A stretch of 10,141 nucleotides of DNA from Adhaeribacter sp. (GCA_028288395.1 JAQBNV010000107.1:1-10141), one strand, 5' to 3'. Positions 1 to 8,622 are shown, counted from the first letter of the stretch. Numbers and translations: made by a program. The notes: generated from the sequence alone by a model not told the origin.

Positions 1-141
1 TTAATAATAAATTTATTCTAAGTATCTGTTTAGAACTAAGGGACTAAGATTTGGAAAGTTCAGGCTAGACATGTCATTAACTAATAGATAAAAATCACTT
101 TTCCAGGTAGGTAAAACAATCCTTTAAGATTAAATATTTTA

Positions 142-170
142 TTTGAAAGTATTCACAAACTCTGATTTTG
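142..170 (+). promoter_or_regulatory. Weak candidate Bacteroidota-type promoter for the T9SS surface-protein gene
   Basis: A TTTG at 142-145 is followed after 17 bases by TGATTTTG at 163-170. This resembles the Bacteroidota pair TTTG / TAnnTTTG, but with one mismatch and a spacer a little shorter than the usual 19-21. Transcription would start near 177 and leave an untranslated leader of about 110 bases before the ATG at 290. The rest of 1-289 is AT-rich, and I see no gene, RNA or strong repeat in it. AT-rich sequence gives such matches by chance, so this is only a candidate. Confidence 0.2.
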
Positions 171-289
171 CCATCACCTAATTCAAATATGGTTAAGGCC
201 GTTTGCATCCATTTATTAGGATAAGAGACCAGAAATTCAGCCCTAAAATATTTAAATGTTTAAAAATTCAACTATTCAAGAGAATTACT

Positions 290-3200
290 ATGATAAAAAC
301 AGCTACTAAACTAATGGCTTTAATGAGCCAAGTTCAACATTTAATTAGCAAAGCTACATTCGTCTTGGTAGGAATTCTCTTATGGTATGGTGTTCCCATT
401 TCCAACCTGGTGGCCCAGCCTACGAAGCAATGGGATAAAACTATTGGCGGAAGTGGTTATGATGAATTAAAATCTGTTCAGCAAACAACTGACGGCGGCT
501 ATATTCTAGGGGGAAATTCCCAATCTAAGGCTAGTGGCGATAAGAGCGAGGACTCCAGGTCAAGTTATTATGGCGACTTTTGGATAGTAAAGCTAAATGC
601 TACCGGAGGCAAAGAATGGGATAAAACATTAGGTACTATCGAAGTAAATAACTTTACTGCTGTTTGCCAAACGGCTGATGGCGGTTATATAGTAGGTGGA
701 CAATCCTTGGCGAAGGCTGGCCGGGACAAAACACAAGATTCTAAAGGAATAAATGACTATTGGATTATAAAATTGGATGCTCGTGGTAATAAGATTTGGG
801 ATAAAACAATAGGCGGGCCTTGGGATGACCTACTTTGGACCTTAAAACCAACAAAAGACGGGGGAGTAATATTAGGGGGAGAATCTCAAGGTGGGCCTGG
901 TGGTGATAAAACCCAAGCACCTAAGGGTGGCTATGACTTTTGGGTGGTTAAGCTGGATGCCCAAGGTAACAAACAGTGGGACAAAACCATTGGGGGGAGT
1001 GGTTACGATATATTACGTTCTATGGACCTGACTTTTGATGGAGGCTATATTTTAGGAGGCCTTTCTGCTTCTGAAGCCAGCGGTGATAAAAGCGAAAACT
1101 CAAAAGCGGCAGGCTCTACTGAGTCTTTAGCTGGTTATGATTATTGGGTGGTGAAGCTGGATGCTCAAGGTAGCAAACAGTGGGATAAAACATTAGGAGG
1201 TAATGCGCTGGATGATTTCCGGCATGTTATACAAACCAAAGATGGCGGTTATATTGTGGGAGGGGAGTCTTTCTCCAATATAGGTGGAGATAAAAGTGAA
1301 AATTCTAAGGGAGGAAGAGATTTTTGGTTAGTTAAACTGAATGCTTCTGGCAATAAGGAATGGGATAAAACCATGGGAGGACCTGGTGATGAATATTTGA
1401 GGGCTCTACACCAGAATACTGATGGAGGCTTTGTTTTGAGTGGAAGCAATAAATCACTTTTAAAGCTTAATACTTCTGGTAATATAGAGTGGGAGAAAAG
1501 TGTAAATGGCGGAAGTTCTTTTCTTACTTTAGATCAGACAGCCGATGGCGGTTTTATCTTAGGTAATTCTTCAAATTCTCAGGCTAATGGTGACAAGAGC
1601 GAGGATAGTAAAGGAGGTTATGATTATTGGGTAGTAAAATTATGGTTTCCACCAGTTCCCCCGCCTACAATCAGTACAACTAATTTATCAACTTCAGCTT
1701 TTTGTGCTGGCAGTTCACTGCCCATATATTTTACAACCACCGGTACTTTTGCTCCTGGCGAAGTATTTCAAGTACAGCTTTCAAGTGCATCTGGTTCTTT
1801 TGTTTCACCTGTTATCATTGGTAGCGGTACCTCCAGTCCTATTGTTGCCACTATACCAGCAAATTCTATAGTAAGCGCAAAATATAGAATTCGGGTTGTT
1901 TCTTCCTCCACCCCGGTAATTATAGGTACTGAAAGTAGGGGCGATATAGCAATTTCTAATACCAATTCAAGCCCGCCCATAAAAATTGAAGGTACTTATT
2001 CAGCTTGCCAGGGTGGAACCGGATATTTTATAGTTTCCTCCACTAATGGGTACACAGATTTTTCATGGTCTGTACCCAGCGGGTGGACCATTACTTCGGG
2101 GCAAGGAACTAATTATATAACGGTTGCTTTTGGGGAATCTGGGGGAACTGTTTCTGTTACTAGTAAAAATCCTTGTGGCCTTGATATTTCTAGCCATTTG
2201 CCTGTTCAGATAGTTGTTAAACCATTCCCACCAATAGTTTACGCTGCCACCATCTGCGGTCCAGGAACTGTCACTCTTGTGGCCTCCGGAGCGCCTTCCA
2301 CTGGTTCATATCGGTGGTACAACAGCGATTCAGGTTTTACACTTATTTCCAGTAACACAATTTTTACTACTCCATTGCTAACTGCTAGCACTACTTATTT
2401 TGTTTCGGTGGTAAATGGAAATTGTGAAAGTGCCCGGGTACCAGTTACAGTTACGGTAAATCCATTGCCAAAAGTACTGGTTACTGCCAATACTACAACC
2501 GTTACGAGCGGTGGTGCAGCTACTTTAACCGCTTCCGGCGCAATTGCCTATACCTGGTCGCCGGCTACGGGCTTAAGTAGTACAACTGGTGCTACCGTTG
2601 TTGCTAAACCAACTGCCACTACCACCTATACCGCTACCGGCACCGATGCGAATGGTTGTACCAGTGCAACTGCTATTACTATAACGGTAAATACTTCGGG
2701 GTTAAAGATGCAAACTATCACCTTTCCGCCCATCCCCAATAAAATTTATGGTGATGCACCTTTTACTTTAAATGCTACTTCTTCGTCTGGTTTACAAGTA
2801 TCTTACCGCATTGTTTCGGGGCCTGCGATGGTATCAGGTAAAACCCTGACCATTACGGGGGTGGGTACCGTATCCGTGCGGGCCTATCATCCGGGTAACG
2901 ATCAATACCTGGCGGCCACGCCGGTTGAGGTAAGTTTTAATGTGCTTTCCTCTTCGGTAAAATTAAGCCAGAGCCTTAACTTTGCCGCTTTGCCAACCAA
3001 AACTTACGGTGATGCTCCGGTTGTTTTAAGCGGTACAGCCACCTCCGGTCTGCCAGTTAGCTATAGCATATTATCAGGTTCGGCAACGCTGTCTGGAAAT
3101 ACTATTACGCTCACCGGCACGGGTCCCGTAACGGTGAGAGCCCACCAAGCGGGTAATGAAACCTATGCCGCTGCTATACCGGTGGACCAAACCTTCACGG

Positions 3201-4510
3201 TAAATAAAGCCAGCCAAACCATAGCCTTTACAGCTTTAGCGGATAAAACTTATGGGGATGGCCCAATATATTTAATCGGAAAAGCCTGCTCTGGTTTGCC
3301 GGTTAGCTTCCGGGTAACTTTGGGCCCGGCTAGTATTTCTGGTAATATCCTGACCATAAACGGGGCCGGCACGGTTACAGTGCTGGCTGAACAGGGCGGG
3401 AATTCTAATTACTTAGCTGCCATGCCGGTGCCGAGCAGTTTTGTAGTGATTAAGGCCAACCAGACAATCACAATGGCAATTATTCCGAATAAAACTTACG
3501 GCGATGCACCTTCCGCCCTGAGTGCAACCGCTTCTTCGGGTTTAGCTATTATTTACAGTATCGTTTCGGGACCGGCAACAGTAGTGGGTAACAGTGTTAC
3601 GCTGACTGGAGTAGGTACTGTAACCATAAAAGCATCGCAGCCAGGTAATGCTAATTATAACCCATCAGCAACCGAAAGAAGTTTTAGTGTTAATAGTGCC
3701 ACGCCTGTGCCCACAGCTTGTACCGTTGCTGTAACCAGTAAAGTAAGACAAGCCGAGCCGTGGTACGGCATGTGGGGGCCGGTTACCGGATCGGGAGCCA
3801 TTGACGTAACCGTAAGTGGGGGAGCGGCACCCTACAGCTATCAGTGGAATACGGGGGAGAAAACCGAAGATTTAACAGTAGCTGCTCCCGGCACATTTAC
3901 GGTAACGGTTACCGATGCGCAAGGCTGTAAAGCAGTAAGTACTGTTTACGTGGGCCGGAAAAATGGCCCAATGACGCTGTATACATCAGTAATGAATGTT
4001 TCGGCGGCGGGTAGTCAGGATGGTTCGGTAAATTTAAGTGTAACCGGCGGGGTAGAACCCTTTAAATACCGCTGGAGCAATGGCGCCATTACCGAAGATA
4101 TTACCGGGTTAGCTGCTGGTTCGTATACCGTGGTGGTAACCGATGCCTTTGGTACTGCCGCCACTGTTTCGGTGCAAATTCAGGCTGCCGGCATTAAAGC
4201 GCAGGCTAATACCCGGAGTATAAATAATTCGGAAGTCTTTTCTTTTAAAGAAACCGGTTTAATCGTTTATCCTAACCCTGCTACTGGCAAAACTAATTTG
4301 GCAATCAGTCTGGCAATGCCAGGAAAATATACCTTGGAACTCTATGATATCAGGGGAGCGAAAGTAAAAACGTTGGCAACCGGCCAAGCTGGAGATAATG
4401 AATATTTTACCTTGCAAGTGGACGTAGCTAGCTATGCCGAAGGCGTTTACCTTCTTAAACTTATTACCGGTGAAGAAGTTTTGACGAAAAGAATTTCAAT
4501 AAAACGCTAA
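290..4510 (+). CDS. Large multidomain secreted protein with T9SS type A C-terminal sorting domain
   Basis: This encodes 1406 aa if started at ATG 290. The frame is open from an upstream ATG at 203, but only the 290 start puts a signal peptide at the N terminus: basic start, hydrophobic core at about residues 23-37, likely cleavage after LVA at residue 42. Domains in order: seven WDKT...DGGYI repeats (48-452), probably a seven-bladed beta-propeller; four Ig/PKD-like beta-sandwich domains (about 455-806); four MBG-like repeats with a KTYGD-type motif (808-1140); two SprB-like repeats with YxWxxGxxTED and GxxTVxVTDxxG signatures (1144-1310); and a T9SS type A domain from about 1324 with the VYPNPATG motif, ending KRISIKR. 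By family knowledge, the last domain directs export through the outer membrane and is removed on the surface. Role inferred: exported or surface-anchored adhesin-like or matrix protein. No catalytic domain is visible and the ligand is unknown. It is monocistronic, with a strong terminator downstream. Secretion class is confident, function is not. Confidence 0.9.
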   Translation: MIKTATKLMALMSQVQHLISKATFVLVGILLWYGVPISNLVAQPTKQWDKTIGGSGYDELKSVQQTTDGGYILGGNSQSKASGDKSEDSRSSYYGDFWIVKLNATGGKEWDKTLGTIEVNNFTAVCQTADGGYIVGGQSLAKAGRDKTQDSKGINDYWIIKLDARGNKIWDKTIGGPWDDLLWTLKPTKDGGVILGGESQGGPGGDKTQAPKGGYDFWVVKLDAQGNKQWDKTIGGSGYDILRSMDLTFDGGYILGGLSASEASGDKSENSKAAGSTESLAGYDYWVVKLDAQGSKQWDKTLGGNALDDFRHVIQTKDGGYIVGGESFSNIGGDKSENSKGGRDFWLVKLNASGNKEWDKTMGGPGDEYLRALHQNTDGGFVLSGSNKSLLKLNTSGNIEWEKSVNGGSSFLTLDQTADGGFILGNSSNSQANGDKSEDSKGGYDYWVVKLWFPPVPPPTISTTNLSTSAFCAGSSLPIYFTTTGTFAPGEVFQVQLSSASGSFVSPVIIGSGTSSPIVATIPANSIVSAKYRIRVVSSSTPVIIGTESRGDIAISNTNSSPPIKIEGTYSACQGGTGYFIVSSTNGYTDFSWSVPSGWTITSGQGTNYITVAFGESGGTVSVTSKNPCGLDISSHLPVQIVVKPFPPIVYAATICGPGTVTLVASGAPSTGSYRWYNSDSGFTLISSNTIFTTPLLTASTTYFVSVVNGNCESARVPVTVTVNPLPKVLVTANTTTVTSGGAATLTASGAIAYTWSPATGLSSTTGATVVAKPTATTTYTATGTDANGCTSATAITITVNTSGLKMQTITFPPIPNKIYGDAPFTLNATSSSGLQVSYRIVSGPAMVSGKTLTITGVGTVSVRAYHPGNDQYLAATPVEVSFNVLSSSVKLSQSLNFAALPTKTYGDAPVVLSGTATSGLPVSYSILSGSATLSGNTITLTGTGPVTVRAHQAGNETYAAAIPVDQTFTVNKASQTIAFTALADKTYGDGPIYLIGKACSGLPVSFRVTLGPASISGNILTINGAGTVTVLAEQGGNSNYLAAMPVPSSFVVIKANQTITMAIIPNKTYGDAPSALSATASSGLAIIYSIVSGPATVVGNSVTLTGVGTVTIKASQPGNANYNPSATERSFSVNSATPVPTACTVAVTSKVRQAEPWYGMWGPVTGSGAIDVTVSGGAAPYSYQWNTGEKTEDLTVAAPGTFTVTVTDAQGCKAVSTVYVGRKNGPMTLYTSVMNVSAAGSQDGSVNLSVTGGVEPFKYRWSNGAITEDITGLAAGSYTVVVTDAFGTAATVSVQIQAAGIKAQANTRSINNSEVFSFKETGLIVYPNPATGKTNLAISLAMPGKYTLELYDIRGAKVKTLATGQAGDNEYFTLQVDVASYAEGVYLLKLITGEEVLTKRISIKR
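431..1646 (+). repeat. Seven tandem propeller-like coding repeats (WDKT...DGGYIxGG...DYWVVKLD)
   Basis: Repeat starts, taken at the tryptophan codon, lie at 431, 617, 797, 977, 1181, 1361 and 1490. The unit is usually 60-62 residues: WDKTIGG, then TxDGGYIxGG, a polar loop GDKSEDSKGG, then the strand DYWVVKLDAxGNK. Copy 4 has an insertion (68 residues). Copy 6 is shortened to 43 because the polar loop and the DYWVV strand are missing. Copy 7 opens with the variant WEKS. Seven copies with an aromatic W at a fixed place fit a seven-bladed beta-propeller; the fold is inference. Confidence 0.85.
2711..3700 (+). repeat. Four tandem MBG-like (YGD-motif) coding repeats
   Basis: Four units of about 82-85 codons begin near 2711, 2966, 3212 and 3458. 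Each has QTI/QSL followed by KxYGDxP, a SSGLxVxYxIxSGPA segment, a GxVTVxAxQxGNxxY segment and a closing V-rich strand. These are the hallmarks of MBG-type beta-sandwich repeats that form stalks in bacterial surface proteins. Unit 3 deviates most (YGDGP, and CSGLPVSFRV in place of YxI). The likely role is a spacer holding the propeller away from the cell surface. Confidence 0.75.
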
Positions 4511-4543
4511 CTGATCAAATTAATCTTTAATCAGGAAGGCAAG

Positions 4544-4579
4544 AAAGACGGCCTCATCTTAGCAGGTGAGGCCATCTTT
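4544..4579 (+). terminator. Rho-independent terminator of the T9SS surface-protein gene
   Basis: This is a long inverted repeat 33 bases after the stop codon. The inner stem GGCCTCATCT pairs with AGGTGAGGCC (one G-T wobble) around a TAGC loop at 4560-4563. The outer stem AAAGA pairs with TCTTT, separated from the inner stem by a single C/A mismatch. The T-rich stretch after the inner stem makes it a standard intrinsic terminator for the + strand gene. Confidence 0.85.
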
Positions 4580-4586
4580 AATTTGA

Positions 4587-4808
4587 ATATCTAAGCCTTT
4601 TCTATTAACCACCAATGTGTATTTTAGTATTATCTCAGGAGCCGGCTACCAGACGAAGCGGATCACCAGTGATGACACTGGCGATAGCAATTTCTATGCT
4701 GGTTAGGAGTGCGTTCTAAATTAATTAGAAAGTATTTAATTAGGTAACTTCCCTTTTTAAAAGCGCTTGCAGGGTGATATTTTGGTATGATTTACCAGCC
4801 CGTAAAAC
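4587..4808. other. Convergent intergenic segment with a GC-richer island; no assignable gene
   Basis: Between the two terminators lies a block (about 4636-4715) richer in GC than its AT-rich flanks. It stays open in three frames: + strand ending at TAG 4704-4706, + strand from ATG 4614 for about 33 codons, and - strand from after TAG 4716-4718 to TGA 4635-4637. None has a convincing start site or a family I recognise. I therefore read it as a gene remnant or a copy of a dispersed intergenic repeat rather than a gene. The remainder, 4719-4808, is AT-rich with no feature I can support. Confidence 0.4.
4662..4685. repeat. Hairpin-forming inverted repeat inside the intergenic island
   Basis: ATCACCAGTG at 4662-4671 pairs with CACTGGCGAT at 4676-4685 around an ATGA loop. 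The inner six pairs (CCAGTG/CACTGG) are perfect, then one A/C mismatch and three more pairs follow. No T-tract follows on either strand, so it is not an intrinsic terminator. It resembles the palindromic core of small dispersed intergenic repeats, but I cannot show other copies from this window. Confidence 0.5.
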
Positions 4809-4840
4809 AAAAAAGCCTTCCTGTTAGGGAAGGCTTTTTT
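4809..4840 (-). terminator. Rho-independent terminator of clpB (potentially bidirectional)
   Basis: A perfect 13-bp stem, AAAAAAGCCTTCC (4809-4821) with GGAAGGCTTTTTT (4828-4840), surrounds the six-base loop TGTTAG. On the minus strand it lies 24 bases after the clpB stop codon and is followed by TTTTTTGTTTTAC. The flanking A and T runs make it work in either direction, so it could also back up the + strand terminator at 4544-4579. Confidence 0.9.
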
Positions 4841-4864
4841 GCCAGGGATAAGGAATAAACCGGA

Positions 4865-7483
4865 TTACCGGTTTAGAGGAATTTCTATATCAATGTTAAT
4901 GAAATGAATTTTATCGTCTACCAGCACGGCTTCTACCACGGCATCTTTCCGGATGTTGCCCGATAGTATTTCCTTCGACAACTCGTTCAAAATTCTGGTT
5001 TGCAGCACACGTTTCAACGGACGAGCCCCAAATTGCGGATCGTAACCTTGCTCGCCCAGGTAATCCAGTACCTCGTCGGTTGCTTCCAGCCGAATGCCAG
5101 CTTCCTGCAAACGGTCCTGAATGTGGCGGAACTGAATCGTAACAATCTGACGCAATTCGTGCTGGCTCAATGGCCGGAACATAATCAGCTCGTCGATGCG
5201 GTTCAGAAACTCAGGCCGTACAGTTTTTTTGAGCAATTCAAACACCTCATCTTTTGTCCGCTCGATAATCGATTCCCGGTTATATTCTTCCATATCGGCA
5301 AAATTGCTTTGGATGATATGCGCGCCGATATTCGACGTCATGATGATAATGGTGTTCTTGAAGTTCGCTACCCGGCCTTTGTTGTCGGTTAAGCGGCCAT
5401 CGTCGAGTACCTGCAACAAAATATTAAACACATCCGGGTGCGCTTTTTCAATTTCATCCAATAATATTACCGAATAGGGTTTTCTACGCACGGCTTCGGT
5501 CAGCTGACCACCTTCGTCGTAACCTACGTATCCCGGAGGCGCACCTATTAAACGGCTCACCGCATGGCGTTCCTGGTACTCACTCATATCTATCCGTACC
5601 ATGTTGTTCTCGTCGTTGAACAGGAAGTCGGCTAAAGCTTTGGCTAACTCCGTTTTGCCTACCCCCGTGGTACCCAGGAAAATAAACGAACCAATGGGGC
5701 GTTTGGGATCCTGCAAACCAGCCCGGCTCCGGCGCACGGCATCCGAAATAGCCGCTATAGCTTCTTCCTGACCGGCTACCCGTTTACCTAGTTCTTCTTC
5801 CAGGTGCAGCAGCTTTTCGCGGTCGCTTTGCAGCATTTTGCTAACCGGGATGCCCGTCCATTTGGCTACCACTTCAGCAATATCTTCAGCCGTAACTTCT
5901 TCTTTCAGCAGGGCATTGCCGTCCTGGTGTTCCGCTACCTGCTGCTGCAGTTCTTTTAATTTTTGCTCGCTTTCCTGGATTTTACCATAACGCAATTCAG
6001 CCACCCGCCCATAATCACCGGCCCGCTCGGCTTGTTCGGCTTCCAGTTTATAACGTTCAATATTTTCTTTTTCGGTAGTAATATTGGTAATAACCTGTTT
6101 TTCGTTTTGCCATTTGGCTTTCAGGTCATCGCGTTTTTCGCTCAAATCCGCTATTTCGCGGTTAAGAACTGCTTCTTTATCTTTATCATTTTCGCGTCGG
6201 ATGGCTTCGCGCTCAATTTCTAGTTGCATTACGCGGCGTTGCAGTTCGTCGAGTTCTACCGGTAAGGAATCTATCTCGATGCGCAGTTTAGCCGCTGCCT
6301 CATCCATTAAATCAATCGCCTTATCGGGTAAAAAACGATCCGAAATATAGCGGCTGGAAAGCTCTACCGAAGCAATAATGGCATCGTCTTTAATCCGGAC
6401 GCCGTGGTGCAGCTCGTATTTATCTTTGATACCGCGCATGATAGAAATAGCATCCGGTATAGAGGGCTCATCTACGATTACGGTCTGAAAACGGCGTTCC
6501 AGGGCTTTATCTTTCTCGATATATTTCTGGTACTCTTTTAATGTAGTAGCACCAATGGCGTGTAATTCGCCGCGAGCCAAAGCCGGTTTTAATAAATTAG
6601 CTGCATCCATCGCACTTTCGCCGCCGGCACCCGCACCAATGAGGGTATGGATTTCATCAATAAAGAGCACAATTTCGCCTTCGGCATCAATTACTTCTTT
6701 GATAACGGCTTTCAGGCGCTCCTCAAATTCGCCTTTGTATTTGGCACCCGCCACGAGTAAACCCATATCCAGGCTCATGAGGGTTTTGGATTTCAGGTTT
6801 TCCGGTACGTCACCGGCCACAATTCGCTGGGCCAGGCCTTCCACAATGGCAGTTTTTCCTACGCCGGGTTCTCCTAATAAAACCGGGTTGTTTTTGGTAC
6901 GGCGCGATAATATTTGCAGCACGCGCCGGATTTCTTCGTCCCGGCCAATTACCGGATCAATTTTACCGGCCCGGGCCAGCTCGTTTAAATCTTTGGCGTA
7001 GCGCTTCAGCGAGTTGTATTTGGCTTCGGCATTCTGGTCGGTCACTTTATTGCCCCCGCGGAGTTCTTTGATCGCAGCTTTCAAATGCTTCTCGTTGAAC
7101 CCGGCATCTTTCAACAAACTGGCAACCTGGTCGCGGCCCGCCAAAAGCCCCAACAAAATATGCTCGATGGCAACAAATTCGTCGTGAAATTCTTTTAAAT
7201 AAGTAGTTGCTTTTTGTAAAGCGGCTGCGGCATCGTTGCTTAAATAAGGGCTGCCGCCGCTTACTTTGGGATAAGCAGTTACCAAAGCGTCTAAACGGGT
7301 ATTCAGCATGTTCTGGTTAACACCTAGTTTTTTTACGAGAAAGTTAATCACGTTCTCATCGGTCTGCTGAATGCCTTTCAGAATATGTCCGGTTTCAACC
7401 GCTTGCTGCTGGTTGCCGCCGGCAATCTCGGTGGCCTTCTGAATGGCCTCCTGAGATTTGATGGTATAATTTTTAAAGTCCAT
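4865..7483 (-). CDS. clpB: ATP-dependent protein disaggregase ClpB (Hsp100 family)
   Basis: At 872 aa this is full length for ClpB. The enzyme is a cytoplasmic hexameric AAA+ machine that threads proteins out of aggregates, working with DnaK/DnaJ/GrpE. Visible parts: Clp N-terminal repeat domain (about 1-145); first ATPase with Walker A GEPGVGKT (204-211), pore loop KYKGEFEER with Tyr249, Walker B LFIDE (to 277) and arginine fingers R330/R331; a long charged coiled-coil middle domain (about 410-525) that separates ClpB from ClpA, ClpC and ClpX; second ATPase with Walker A GTTGVGKT (604-611), Walker B ILLDE (to 677), pore loop GYVGYDEGG (651-659) and RPEFLNR (756-762); and a C-terminal D2-small domain. 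No ClpP-docking IGF loop is evident, as expected. The ATG at 7481-7483 gives the standard MDFKNYT N terminus and has only a weak AAGG upstream. A candidate promoter lies upstream and a strong terminator follows. No key residue is missing. Confidence 0.98.
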   Translation of the reverse strand: MDFKNYTIKSQEAIQKATEIAGGNQQQAVETGHILKGIQQTDENVINFLVKKLGVNQNMLNTRLDALVTAYPKVSGGSPYLSNDAAAALQKATTYLKEFHDEFVAIEHILLGLLAGRDQVASLLKDAGFNEKHLKAAIKELRGGNKVTDQNAEAKYNSLKRYAKDLNELARAGKIDPVIGRDEEIRRVLQILSRRTKNNPVLLGEPGVGKTAIVEGLAQRIVAGDVPENLKSKTLMSLDMGLLVAGAKYKGEFEERLKAVIKEVIDAEGEIVLFIDEIHTLIGAGAGGESAMDAANLLKPALARGELHAIGATTLKEYQKYIEKDKALERRFQTVIVDEPSIPDAISIMRGIKDKYELHHGVRIKDDAIIASVELSSRYISDRFLPDKAIDLMDEAAAKLRIEIDSLPVELDELQRRVMQLEIEREAIRRENDKDKEAVLNREIADLSEKRDDLKAKWQNEKQVITNITTEKENIERYKLEAEQAERAGDYGRVAELRYGKIQESEQKLKELQQQVAEHQDGNALLKEEVTAEDIAEVVAKWTGIPVSKMLQSDREKLLHLEEELGKRVAGQEEAIAAISDAVRRSRAGLQDPKRPIGSFIFLGTTGVGKTELAKALADFLFNDENNMVRIDMSEYQERHAVSRLIGAPPGYVGYDEGGQLTEAVRRKPYSVILLDEIEKAHPDVFNILLQVLDDGRLTDNKGRVANFKNTIIIMTSNIGAHIIQSNFADMEEYNRESIIERTKDEVFELLKKTVRPEFLNRIDELIMFRPLSQHELRQIVTIQFRHIQDRLQEAGIRLEATDEVLDYLGEQGYDPQFGARPLKRVLQTRILNELSKEILSGNIRKDAVVEAVLVDDKIHFINIDIEIPLNR

Positions 7484-7525
7484 AGCCTTATATTTTCCTT
7501 CTTCTATTAATCAAATTGCTATATT

Positions 7526-7558
7526 CAAAATAATGACCATAGTTAATTTTTAAACAAA
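7526..7558 (-). promoter_or_regulatory. Candidate clpB promoter
   Basis: In the 233-bp gap upstream of clpB, read on the minus strand, TTTG (7555-7558) is followed 22 bases later by TATTTTG (7526-7532). This is close to the Bacteroidota pair TTTG / TAnnTTTG but one base short in the -7 box. Its position, about 43 bases before the start codon, is sensible. I found no CIRCE-type inverted repeat (TTAGCACTC-N9-GAGTGCTAA) in the gap, so HrcA control is not indicated. Confidence 0.3.
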
Positions 7559-7716
7559 ATCCGGAATAAATGTCATATTTAGGGGTGTGTATTTTTTCAG
7601 AACAGGATCTTTTGTCGGTGCGAGGGAGCTGTAAGCCTTTCCTGGCGAAAAAAAGAAGACTTTGTTATATATCAATGTGAAATATTAGCCGCAAAGATTC
7701 CGTCTGGGCAGCCCAT

Positions 7717-8622
7717 TTATTCCTTTTTCCGGGAGGGAGCTCTTTTCTTCGGTGTTGTTTCGGCTGGTGCATTTTGCGCCATCGTAGCCGGGCTAGAACT
7801 TTCTTTCCGGGACCGGGTGGCTTTTTTAGGTTTTTCTTCTGCCGATTGTTGGTGCATGGCCGCTGCCATTACCGAATGGGGTAAAATATTACTGGCAGCT
7901 ATCTGGGCTTTGGCGGTGAAGGTAGGCACCGCGCGCGCTTCGCCCTTCATCAGGGCCTCGAAACCGCCGGCCGCTACTTCTTCGGCGGTAGCCAGGTTGC
8001 CCTGGGCCATTTTACTATTTTCGGCGCCGGCTACTTTAAAGAAATTAGTATCGGTGGCGGGTGGGCAAAGTACCGTAACACTTACGCTCGTGTCTTTTAA
8101 CTCTTCCTGCAATGCTTCTCCGAAAGACAGAATAAAGGCTTTGGTAGCGCCGTAAACTGCCTGTAAGGGCGCCGGCATAAACGAAGCCACCGAACCCAAC
8201 TGTAATATTTTACCGGTATTACGACTAAGCATTTCCGGCAAAAATAATTTAGTTAAATGCACCAGGGAAATAACATTCAGGTGAATCATGGCTAGTTCTT
8301 TCCGCAAATCAGAATCGCTGAACAGCCCGTATTCGCCAAAGCCAGCGTTATTTACGAGTACTTCTACCTGCCACCTCCGGCGTTGAACCTCGGCAAATAT
8401 TTCGTCAGGCGCATTATCGCGGGTTAAATCCGCAGCAATGGTATCGATAGGAACATGCTGAAATTCGAGTTCCAGGCGCTCGGCCGCTTCCCGCAGTTTT
8501 TGTTCGTGGTGGGCTACCATAATTATATGAAAATGCTCGCGGGCAAAACAGCGCGCCAGTTCGTAACCGATGCCACTCGAAGCACCGGTTATAAGTACAG
8601 AAGTTCCGGTTTGATTTTCCAT
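7717..8622 (-). CDS. Short-chain dehydrogenase/reductase SDR-1 with a C-terminal basic tail
   Basis: This is a 301-aa classical SDR, a cytosolic NAD(P)-dependent oxidoreductase with a Rossmann fold. Substrate unknown. It has the cofactor motif TGASSGIG (12-19), NNAG (91-94), and a full catalytic set: Asn116, Ser144, Tyr157 and Lys161 in YGATK. The catalytic core ends near 255. Residues 260-301 form an extra low-complexity tail rich in Lys, Arg, Pro, Ala and Ser (PKKATRSRK, PKKRAPSRKK), which the neighbouring paralogue lacks. It aligns without gaps to SDR-2 over the first 200 residues, at about 55% identity by my count over the core, so the two are tandem duplicates. The start ATG at 8620-8622 has no Shine-Dalgarno but an A/T-rich leader, and it fits the MENxTG start shared with SDR-2. 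A terminator hairpin stands 27 bases upstream. The family is certain; the reaction is not. Annotations such as YqjQ/DltE-like SDR are plausible but unproven. Confidence 0.93.
   Translation of the reverse strand: MENQTGTSVLITGASSGIGYELARCFAREHFHIIMVAHHEQKLREAAERLELEFQHVPIDTIAADLTRDNAPDEIFAEVQRRRWQVEVLVNNAGFGEYGLFSDSDLRKELAMIHLNVISLVHLTKLFLPEMLSRNTGKILQLGSVASFMPAPLQAVYGATKAFILSFGEALQEELKDTSVSVTVLCPPATDTNFFKVAGAENSKMAQGNLATAEEVAAGGFEALMKGEARAVPTFTAKAQIAASNILPHSVMAAAMHQQSAEEKPKKATRSRKESSSPATMAQNAPAETTPKKRAPSRKKE

Noticed and set aside
203..289. N-terminal extension of the T9SS protein from the ATG at 203
   Set aside because: It would add 29 basic residues ahead of a good signal peptide; the ATG at 290 gives a normal exported N terminus.
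604..611. Apparent nonstandard second Walker A (GTTGVGKT) in ClpB (residue numbers)
   Set aside because: The Pro-to-Thr difference from the Escherichia coli sequence is outside the essential GKT and is, to my knowledge, usual for Bacteroidota ClpB.
1249..1980. Two short minus-strand open frames inside the T9SS protein gene
   Set aside because: They are antisense to conserved repeat domains, with no start signal and no recognisable protein.
431..3700. CRISPR array or DNA-level satellite from the regular repeats
   Set aside because: The periodicity is about 180-250 bp with diverged DNA but conserved protein motifs in one frame; these are protein domain repeats.
4759..4772. Palindrome AAGCGCTT in the convergent intergenic region
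   Set aside because: Only 8 bp, alone, with no partner repeat or gene start nearby; expected by chance.
5000..7001. Several plus-strand open frames of 86-148 codons inside clpB
   Set aside because: They are antisense shadows of a fully conserved ClpB; their composition (Ser/Arg/Phe-rich) and lack of any family signature show they are not genes.
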